From positions 1 through 64,000 of the forward strand of contig JAGVVL010000022.1 of assembly GCA_018287875.1 (NCBI GenBank): a stretch of DNA of 64,000 bases. The letters are read 5' to 3'. Made by a program: the position numbers and the translations under genes. Under the pieces are notes generated by a model. That model did no database searches. It had not been told where the DNA came from and saw only the letters and a program-made list of their open reading frames with translations. This document shows positions 56,111 to 64,000 of the stretch, piece by piece; position 1 is the stretch's first letter, and each line of letters begins with the position of its first letter. This DNA is from Nigrospora sphaerica. Its lineage: Eukaryota; Ascomycota; Sordariomycetes; Amphisphaeriales; Apiosporaceae.

Positions 56111-57671
56111 TCACATGGTCTCCAAAGCACTGAGAAGCCTATCTCTCACAGCCTCTTGCACCTGGTCCGCCACCTGGATCTCGAGGCCAACGCATTTCTC
56201 CTCAGCCTCCTCCTGACGCTCTGCGAGATGCGCCTGCTCTGACTCCAGCTCATCTTGGCGCTCGCCGAGCTCGAAGATCTCCACTTCCAGTTCCTCGATT
56301 CGTTGCACGTGTTGATAGTTCATATCGATCATGTCTCTAAGCTTGTCATTCAATTCTTGCTGCGTGTCGCGCATGGCAGCAAGTTCCGCCTTCAGTGACG
56401 CATTCTGGCCCAACACCTGGTCCAGTTTCGAAAGGATGAGCGACGCAGGGAGTTGAGTGAAGGCGCCAGCCTTGTGTTGTGTATTGAAGTACGGTGATTC
56501 TGCGAAGCCCTTCGAAGACTGTCGATCATTTGAAGGCTCTGCTGTGTCTAGACGCCTGCGGCGATGTCGAGCATCGATATTGTCACGACTACGCGGCCGT
56601 TTCATCACTTGTTTACCTACAGGCACCGATGTATTAACGGCGATGAAGTTGGTACCCGAGGGTAGTGACTATGGGCATACCTTTCGGGTCATCCGTCAAA
56701 GGAGGCTGCCTGGCATCAGATCCTGTCGGATTGTACGCGGGGGGGCTGGGAGAGGACCCCTCGTCCGAGTCGAAGATCTTGGTGATGGTAGGTTCAAATG
56801 GACAAGCCGCGTCGTCAGAAGTGTCACCGTGGCCAGGAGCGTCACCGTGCTCGTGCGACGCTTCTCTTCTGCTGTATGCGGGAGGAGTGGAAGTCGCAAC
56901 GGTTGATTCGCCCGAATCGGATGCGGCAACCCCGGCACCGCCATCGGGCGCTGAACTGGGGGTGGGAGTATCAACATTGTATTGAACATCGTGCATCCTT
57001 CCACCATTGCCGCTGTATAAAGTGCTAAGCCAGTTTCTATGTTCGGTAACCTGTTGCTGCCGCCTATCATGTCTCCAGGCTATCGCCGTGGCGGCTCGTT
57101 GGAGAGTTTCGCACTGGTACTTAGAAAGTGCCGTGGGTGGAAAGAACAGTACCAAATCGCGGCTCGTTGCGAGTCGAGCAAGGGAGGCGAAGGTTCGCTG
57201 CGATGAAGGCTTCAGGGAGAGCTCTTGTAAGGGCTCGACAAGAAGCCCTGGCTGTCGGAGCCGAACATGGACTCGCGTCACTCCGCTCGCGAAGTGCCGC
57301 CTGTCGTCGGGGCTAAGCTCTGGGGCTGTTGACGGGTCGACGTGAGTGGTCTGTTCGAGAGACGAGATGTGGTGTGGGGGGATGTCGACATAGATGATCG
57401 TCGAGGTTTTCTTGCCATCGTTGTAGCTAAAAACATTAGCATTAAAGCGGAATGTTACCATGGGTGGCCTGTAGGTGGCTCTGAAGCCCACGCGGATTGT
57501 CTGACGAATGGTTCTGGGCTCAATGGTCGAACCATGATGGCAATTGCAGTTGGGGTCATGGTCGCTTTCCCGGTTCGGCAGGTCGAAAGAGACGACAACA
57601 CGCGATGCTTCGACACAGAAGGGCTGGATGGCTCCCGCGGCTTCGCTCGTATCGGCAGTAGAGGGCGGCAT
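56111..57671 (-). CDS. two-exon protein with PPxY motifs and a C-terminal coiled coil
   Basis: The start is ATG 57671 (ACCATGCCG). Exon 1 (57671-56681) and exon 2 (56616-56111) join in frame across a 64-bp intron (GTATGC...CCTGTAG, 56680-56617), giving 498 residues. The N-terminal half is beta-rich (RVVVSFDLPN, MVTFRFNANVFSY, TSTIIYVDIPPHHISSL, RTFASLARLATSRDLVLFF). The middle is disordered with two PPxY motifs (STPPAYS, SPPAYNP), which are known ligands of WW domains such as those of Rsp5-type ubiquitin ligases. A basic stretch (KRPRSRD, RHRRRR) at the splice junction could be a nuclear signal. The last 110 residues form a long coiled coil (QRIEELEVEIFELGERQDEL, EEAEEKCVGL). It resembles a widespread uncharacterised fungal family. 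The gene looks intact. Confidence 0.7.
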
Positions 57672-57784
57672 GGTCGAGCCGTGCGCGGTGTGCCTAGATT
57701 AGAGACACGCGTCACGATAGGGTCTGACACTTACTATGGATGTATTGGCGTCCATTCGAGGACGTAGTGTGGCTCCCAAGGTAC

Positions 57785-58165
57785 CAACAAGACGCGACAA
57801 GGTTCGCGACCGGCAGCCGGGTCTGGCTCCTTGCCCTGGATCCTGGTCCTTTCGACAGAAGGCGCTGGTCCGCACGTTCAGTGAGTAGGAGCCAGTGTCG
57901 GCAGTGATCCAGGGTGCGAGTGACTGATCGGCGCCTCGTTGGGCAAGGGGCGGGCAGTGTGGGCGCAGCGCTAAGCGAGGAGTAGGTGCAAATTCGCGAA
58001 GCCAAAGAAGTAAAGAACAGAACACGACGCAGGCTCGCGACAGGCAACCGGGTCTGGTGCCTTACCCAAGATCCTGTTTTTTCAGCAAGAATGATTGCGC
58101 TGGTCCGCGCTCTCAATCGCCGGACAGAGGAGGATTGAGGGTGCGAGTGGCTGGACAGTGATAAC
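57785..58165. repeat. direct repeat of about 130-150 bp upstream of the PPxY gene
   Basis: The block GGTTCGCGACCGGCAGCCGG...GCGCTGGTCCGC...AGGGTGCGAGTGACTG at 57795-57925 is repeated at 58030-58155 with substitutions. It lies in the 5' flank of the reverse-strand gene that starts at 57671, so duplicated promoter or leader sequence is possible. Confidence 0.65.
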
Positions 58166-58169
58166 GATA

Positions 58170-59478
58170 GTGGTGCTAATGGGACGGCGATGGAGTTGCG
58201 ATGCATTCGGATTGCCCGAGAGCTTCCACTCTGGGGGCGGGCAAGGGAGGCGCAACGAACGCAACAACGAAATTCCGGTGGCCGGTGGAAAAAGAGTACG
58301 TATCCTGAAGGTGGGTCAGCCACACCTGCACTTCCAGTGGGGCCTGATCACTCAGCCACAGACATAACAGTCACAGCACGAGCAGCGCCATTTGACCCAA
58401 CTATAGTCTTCATCAGATACAACGGGCCTGCGAAATTGGGATCCATTGCTGGAGGCTGCGTGGCGATTGCGCCGACACTACCATGAATTCAGCGCTATTG
58501 TATTGTCGGTGCCAGCGTGTTCCAGCTCGGCGATGTGGCTGGTGTTGTATAACGGCCTGACGCCGCCCACTAGTAAAGAGATTCAAGACGCACAAGGTCT
58601 ACACCAAAAAGATGATTCCTAAAGGGTTTCCTCTACACCATCTATTGGCCCACATCTTTTGAAATTGATCAATAGACAGAGAAGGGAAATTTGAATAACT
58701 GGGTGCATGGGACGTTCTATGGTCGTTGATGGACGCGAGACGGTATTCCGATTGTTGGATGGATCGCACATAGTGGAAGGGCAGAACGCAGCGTCATGTG
58801 GTACTAGGGGGCGCTCAATGAAGTTCTTCATGTAACCAGCGTGGGGTACCGCCACAGGGCATGCAGAGCACCGAAACCCGAAAACGGAGGTCGACGTGCC
58901 CTTATCGATGAACAAACCGCTCGTACCTTCATCTCCATACAAAGACAAAACCGAAAGTACTCAGATGCAGGATAAGTGAGCAAGGATGCTGGATGTGGAT
59001 GACATAGAACGGGATGGGGGATGCAGGCCTGCGATATTGGATGGAGAGATGGGAGACGGCGGGATGCGGGCATGAGGGAGGCTTGATGGAGAGCGGGAGG
59101 AAACGGTTTCGTATTGCGGATTACTTCCATCCTTCTGCCTTGTATCCTACATCCTGCCACTTGCATCCCGGAACCCCTCCCATCCCATCCCATTGGGCAT
59201 GCGACCGCCATCATTCATCCCACCATCCCGTTGCGCAGCATGTCCGCAGTCTCTGTACCAGCCACGCTTCCACCATCATCATGGCTCTGCTTTCTCCGCG
59301 ACAGCTTTCCGTCTTCCCGCCCCCAGCGGTTGAACCCCACCATCGCTCCCTCGCTCTTGATTGGCGCAGCGGCTATGAACGGGCTGCTAGCAGCCAGCAT
59401 CCTAGTGGCTTCCCTTCGCTGCAAAGCCACCCAGACCCCCCGCCCACCTTCAGCACCCACAGTCCATTGGGGCAAGCA
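58170..59478. other. intergenic with GGGATG/CATCCC-rich stretch
   Basis: The forward frame at 58190-58486 has no recognisable feature. From 58985 to 59110 the forward strand is rich in GGATG/GGGATG, and from 59130 to 59250 it is rich in CATCC/CATCCC, so the two halves are partly complementary. No gene is supported. Confidence 0.45.
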
Positions 59479-60330
59479 CTAGTGCCGACTACGGAATAGG
59501 GCGAAAGCCTCCTCCATTTGGGCGGGGCCGTACTGTTCCTGCGTCGCCTGCTGCACTATCTGGGCTAAGTCGGCGGCAGCGCTCAGCATGTCGACGTTCA
59601 TGGATTGGACTACCCGTTTCGCCAGCAAGGCCAGGGTATCCAGCGTAATCGAGAAGTCGCGACTAGAGCGATTAGGTACAGGCAATAAGTTATACGCGCA
59701 CCGGAGTACCTACGCCATTTTATCCACTTTCTCCGAGTACACCAAAAAGAGAAGAGGAGAATCCTGCGTCAGAATGCTCCATCGACGCGCGATGCGCCGC
59801 AGTTTTTGAGCTTTTTTTCGGTCGACCCCCCAGTGGGCAACGCAGTTTTGATAGAGGTCGATTTCGGATCCGGCCATCTTGGAGCCCTGCTTTGCTTCGA
59901 TCCGGTTCCTTTGGCGATCTTCCTCAATGACTGGGTTGAGAAAGTCCAAGAACTGGTGCAGTTGTACATGGGCCAGACGAGAGATCCAGTACTGGGGGCT
60001 ATCCCCCACCATGGCGGCGTGCAGCAGGCGTATCCTCTCGGCCACTCGTTTGTCGGCGCACGTCACAGGGTGCGACAGAAGCGTGCTCGTCGCAAGAGTG
60101 ACCCACATGCCGTACAGATCCCGGCAGTGCTGCCGGAACAGACCATGAGGATCCGGCCTCGTAGCCTGCCGGGCCAGCTCGTCGAGCTCCGTGGGGCTCA
60201 GGCCCACCTGCTGTCGTTCCGGAGCGTAGTCCGCCTCATTTTGATTCGTGCCTTGTGAACCAGGCAGTCTGGCATGGAAGGACGCGGTGAGGCCTTGGAG
60301 GATAGCTTCGATGGTCGGTTTGTCGGACAT
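59479..60330 (-). pseudogene. hypothetical helical protein gene interrupted by in-frame TAG
   Basis: From ATG 60330 the frame runs 206 codons to a TAG at 59712-59710, then goes on in the same frame without another stop to 59479, for 283 residues in all. The two parts make one all-helical protein: LYQNCVAHWGVDRKKAQKLR and LLFLVYSEKV before the stop, NLLPVPNRSSRDFSITLDTL and LAQIVQQATQEQYGPAQMEE after it. CAG-to-TAG change would explain the stop. A TATA box lies about 85 bp upstream. The family is not recognised. The gene may be a recent pseudogene, or the shortened protein may still be made. Confidence 0.6.
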
Positions 60331-60411
60331 GGTCCTGGACGTGCGAAATTATGTGATGGAATCCCAACGTTGGAAGTGCTTTCTGGGGAGCGCTCTCTAA
60401 GAAGTTCTCGT

Positions 60412-60419
60412 GTTATATA
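60412..60419 (-). promoter_or_regulatory. TATA box of the gene at 60330
   Basis: The reverse strand reads TATATAAC about 82-89 bases upstream of the ATG at 60330. Confidence 0.5.
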
Positions 60420-61535
60420 GCATGTACACTGTGTGGTCTCTACACGAAGCCGACAGCTCACACGCCGGGGTGTTCCAGCTAAGGAATACCGTTTCCAGAT
60501 TTGCGACACAACACCGCCACTGGAGAGCTGCTGGTATGGGCGCCGTGGATGTAGCGCCATCATGGTCTCTCCCCACGGCAGAAACCCGATTTCAGTAAAG
60601 ATGTTGTTAGTATGCCACAGCGCAATAGACGGGCGCCGTCAAGCCTTTCATGGGGACGCCAACCATATCCATGGCGCGGAGAATGGGAGGGCAGGACACT
60701 GTGCCCTGGGAGCAGTGGAAGGCACGCATTGCGACAGCCAAGTGGGGACCGTAATCCGCCCACCAAAGAACCGTCGAAGCCCATTGTACGTACACGCCAG
60801 CGGATGCGTCAACTCCGAATGCAGCACGCAGGCTCAAATGAAGCCAGTAGCGCTCGGAAGTATGCATAGTCCCATCGTAACGACACATTTCAAGTACGTC
60901 CCAACAGGCGCTCTCTCCTATGGTTCCAGGAAGAAACCCGGCGGGGCCACTGCCATCCGGTCAATCCGTCCTTGGCAGTGGCAGCTGCCCCCTAGATCCT
61001 CGTTGCGTCGCGAGGTTACCGAAGATGGAAGTTTCCAGGCGCTTCATTGTCCTTACTTGGTGTCTGTGTCGCGTACGTCCAGTTGCTCGGGACGAAGTCT
61101 TGTAGGGCTACTAGGCAAGGCGACGGCTGGCTGGGCATCCTACCCTATAGATACAAGCCCTCCCAGGGCATACTGACCTTTTGGAGGCTGTCCCCTCCCG
61201 CTTGGCTTTGGGAACGCTTGAAATTCCACATGCCCTGGTCTTTGCCTAAGGGGCATAGCCGTCTCATCATGCCCGTCTTGGTTATATGCTGTCACCGTGG
61301 TGCAAAAAAGCAGAGCTTGCGTAGAACAGCCTCACTTTGGGTGGCTGCCAGCGCCTCGAAGAGGCTGATCTGTGTAACTTCTCGTATACACCCTGTCCAA
61401 CACCCATGGGGCCACCAACCCCGCTCGACACGAGTAACCTCCGTCTGAAAACCCTCACCAAAATTGTCGACGAGATTCCTCCCCCAAGTTCCCCCAGCTG
61501 GCTGAATAGGATTCGTTATCGTACTATCGACCCCT
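60420..61535. other. no supported gene
   Basis: A forward frame of 247 codons (60433-61176) is open but has no recognisable domain and overlaps comparable frames. The 61337-61535 part is the 5' flank of the Zn2Cys6 gene. Confidence 0.4.
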
Positions 61536-62210
61536 ATGACACTGTTTCGAGAGATCCGACCAAAGCAGTGGAAAGGCCCCCCGCAGGTGCACCAGCCGGC
61601 GCCGCCACGACCTCGAGGGCCATCCACTACGGTTGCCTGTACCCGATGTCGCACGAAAAAGACCAAGGTTCGTCGCAAACTCCTTATCTGTCCTTCTCTG
61701 CCAAGTCATGTAAGCCGTAAGCTCATCTCGCAGTGCGATGGCCAGCGGCCGGCCTGCCAGGCATGTTGCAAGGTGAACGCGCGATGCGTCTTTGACGCCC
61801 ATCCCGGCGAGTCTCGAACCCAGATGCTTCGAAGAGACAACCAAGAGCTCAAGACGCGGCTCGCGCACGTGGAGTGGCTGCTTATGGCGTTGTGTGAAGG
61901 GCCCGAGAACATGAGAGCGTGGATTCGCAAAGCTATATCCGTAGGAGCGCGCCCAGACGATGTGTTCCAACAAGCCCACGTGGCTCCGCAGCTCGATCCC
62001 GAAAGACAAGCCACGAGGAGCCCGAGGGATGTCTATGCTGCCGCCAGAGCCCCCGAAGGAATCGAGCTCGAGGATTTCTCGGCTTCTCCCAATGGGTGGA
62101 TGGGCCTCGACACGAATACCGACTCATCACGGTATCACTCCGACCTGTCCCTCATGGAGGACGTTTTTCCTTGGTCACAGAACGATGTGTTCGAGCAGGG
62201 CGCCCCCTAA
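61536..62210 (+). CDS. short Zn2Cys6 (Gal4-type) DNA-binding protein with one intron
   Basis: The start is ATG 61536. The first zinc half-site is ACTRCRTKKTK. A 66-bp intron (61668-61733, GTTCGT...TCGCAG) then joins directly to CDGQRPACQACCKVNARCVF, completing the six-cysteine cluster. The intron length is a multiple of three with no stop, so the unspliced frame is also open but would separate the cysteines. A short coiled coil follows (RDNQELKTRLAHVEWLLMAL), as usual for dimerising Gal4-type factors. The product is only about 202 residues and lacks the large middle regulatory domain of typical members. It is acidic near the end (DLSLMEDVFPW), which could be an activation segment. The target genes are unknown. 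Confidence 0.85.
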   Translation: MTLFREIRPKQWKGPPQVHQPAPPRPRGPSTTVACTRCRTKKTKVRRKLLICPSLPSHVSRKLISQCDGQRPACQACCKVNARCVFDAHPGESRTQMLRRDNQELKTRLAHVEWLLMALCEGPENMRAWIRKAISVGARPDDVFQQAHVAPQLDPERQATRSPRDVYAAARAPEGIELEDFSASPNGWMGLDTNTDSSRYHSDLSLMEDVFPWSQNDVFEQGAP

Positions 62211-64000
62211 GGCGCCCCTGTCCCTCTGGGTACGAGGAAAGTTGGGATCTGCGTCCGGGCCAAAGTGAACATACGGTATTTATTGTTCGACCGCATGAGG
62301 CTTGTTTCGCAGGGTGCAGTCGGCACGAAAGAACAGATACAGCAGCCCGGGCTGTGAGTCCTTGGGCCGTCGAAGCATCCAAGTACGGAGGATGGTGCCC
62401 CTGCCGCAGGTAGACTGTCTGATCCCTATCCACCGGACAGCGAGGTACGGGACAATAGAGTTGTTCGCTACTTTCAGTGCTGGTGGATCCCAGGCTGCGG
62501 TCTCTGGCACAACGTCCGTGGGCTACTTGCTCGCCGGGTTAGTGAGGCGCCCCGTGGGCCCGTCCGTAGCCACGAATGTACAGCGCGCGCAAGGTACTTC
62601 GATCGCCGCACGAACGACGCGTCAAGAGCCGCAGGCCGAGAAATGGTGCGCGAAGGCGTAGCGATATTGTCAAGCGGGACGGCCCAACGGGCAAGAGAAA
62701 GCGAGGCGTGAGGGCAGGCAGGGCCTGAGGCAGCGCGATGCAAAGCTTATCTCCCACGACGGGTCGCTTCCCACGCGCCAACTATCGCGCTCAACGAATG
62801 GGCAGCCGCGACGCCGTGCCGTTGGAAAGCGGAGAACAAGGAGCCGCCGCTGCATTCCGTATCTATACTACTCCGCGCGAAGAAATTCCCTAGACAAGCA
62901 GAAGCTTTCTTTCCGACGGCGGTAGAGTTTCTGCGGCCCTCGGTATATCGCTCATTCCCCGTACCTGCGGTGCCACTCAATCTAACCTGTGCCTGATGGT
63001 ACTTCCGTTACTGCAGCCGTCCTTGAAGCCAACAGAGCGGAAGCCCATCCACCCGCAGTAACCGTAGTTCGAAGCAGCGAACAGGGCCCGACTATGTTGG
63101 CACTAGCCCGTCCTGCCACCTAATGGCCCTTCACAGTAGCTGCGTTACGTTTAGAAGGAGTCACTTATAGCCGTTCGTCCCGTCTCCTCATTTGGCCTGA
63201 ACGCGCTCCGGTAGCTTCCGAACAGGTGAATGGATCCCATGGGCAGGCTGGGATGTCTTGTGCCTCAGGTGCGGTGCCTTATGAGGCGGACTGGGGGGCG
63301 GACATCGTCTCTGGGCTTCGCGATTCCGTCCATCGGTTATTCCGAAGCGGTGCCGTCGGTCATAGTCGGCGAATGCCGAGCGGAGGGCGTTTAGGCGCCA
63401 ATCGATATAGAAATGGCATAGTCTTTTCCAGGTCACGTGGCTCTTGTTCACATGATGTAGAGCAGTGGCATATGGAGGTCGTGGGTTGGGCGGTGGACTA
63501 TGCTCGCATTGCTAACGAACACGCTTGGATGACCCCGCGCGCGGGTTGTGGGAGCCGGTTGGTTCTCTCTACGGCTGGCCCCGCGTTCCCGCACTGGGGC
63601 TACGCTACGAGCTCGTCGCGTGCACCGTGGTAGGCAATTTACGCCTTGAAACGATGCAACACAGCACGCGATCGACCACTGCGAGCCTACTAGACGGTTC
63701 ACTGCGGCCATGAGGCACAACAGCGGGCGTGAGGTTGGTGGACGGGACGGCTCGGCTGAAAACCAGCAGGCGTGAGGTGGATCAACCGGCCAACCACAAG
63801 CTTCCAAAATGCAGGCAAAGCGCCACATCAGCGAGGCGGTGCCAAGAGCGTAGGCCCGCTATCGCCTGAACGATTCTAGCCTTCTTCGAGCCATCGTGCT
63901 GAATCTGACCCCGGACCGTCTTTCACCTATCTCGACTGCTCTGACCCGCGATGCGTCTCTTGCAGGTAGAACACGGCGGGCGCCTGAGCCTGACCAAGGA
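62211..64000. other. no supported gene
   Basis: Only overlapping GC-rich frames occur, such as reverse 63448-63828 and forward 63226-63633, without recognisable domains. No repeat or RNA gene is evident up to the window edge. Confidence 0.45.

Overview
The window looks like accessory chromosome sequence of a filamentous ascomycete (Pezizomycotina, probably Sordariomycetes/Hypocreales; the order is inference). The evidence is: genes split by short introns (38-66 bp, with GTAAGT-like donors and GCTAAC/TACTAAC branch sites), a NACHT-WD40 NLR, a fungal Zn2Cys6 regulator, a fungal tyrosinase, a Ty1/copia element and two Tad-like LINEs. There is no rRNA, tRNA, CRISPR array or bacterial-style operon that I can see.

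Layout. 1-8.8 kb: GC-rich DNA with no recognisable gene. 8.8-13.4 kb: a decayed Ty1/copia retrotransposon. 13.4-17 kb: a cysteine-rich gene remnant, an LTR, and a tandem gene pair (a degenerate copy A and an apparently intact copy B with a TATA box). 18.8-20 kb: a secreted tyrosinase with one frame break. 20.6-23 kb: a MADS-like gene and a small proline-rich gene. 23.2-27.7 kb: a large field of satellites and minisatellites. 28.2-35.4 kb: a diverged segmental duplication in direct orientation, the second copy carrying a solo LTR with a 5-bp target duplication. Between the two copies lie a small four-exon coiled-coil gene and a decayed inverted paralogue of it. 35.4-40.1 kb: a type II membrane glycosyltransferase-like gene, a small secreted cysteine-rich protein gene, and an HIT-family gene. 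40.6-46.2 kb: two different Tad-like LINEs meeting head to head, each ending in a simple repeat. 47.3-51.1 kb: a full-length NWD/NACHT/WD40 NLR whose four WD40 repeats are almost identical. 53.2-62.2 kb: a JmjC-like pseudogene, a PPxY/coiled-coil gene, a gene split by an in-frame TAG, and a short Zn2Cys6 regulator.

Two kinds of damage recur. Single-base frame breaks fall in short homopolymers inside otherwise well-conserved genes (tyrosinase, the glycosyltransferase, the NLR twice, the copia reverse transcriptase), which may be sequencing or assembly error. In-frame TAA/TAG stops fall in remnants where C-to-T change of CAA/CAG codons would explain them, which resembles repeat-induced point mutation. 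The most notable biological candidate is the NLR: its WD40 repeats differ mainly at the kind of surface positions that vary in fungal incompatibility NLRs, so it is a plausible allorecognition or immune receptor.
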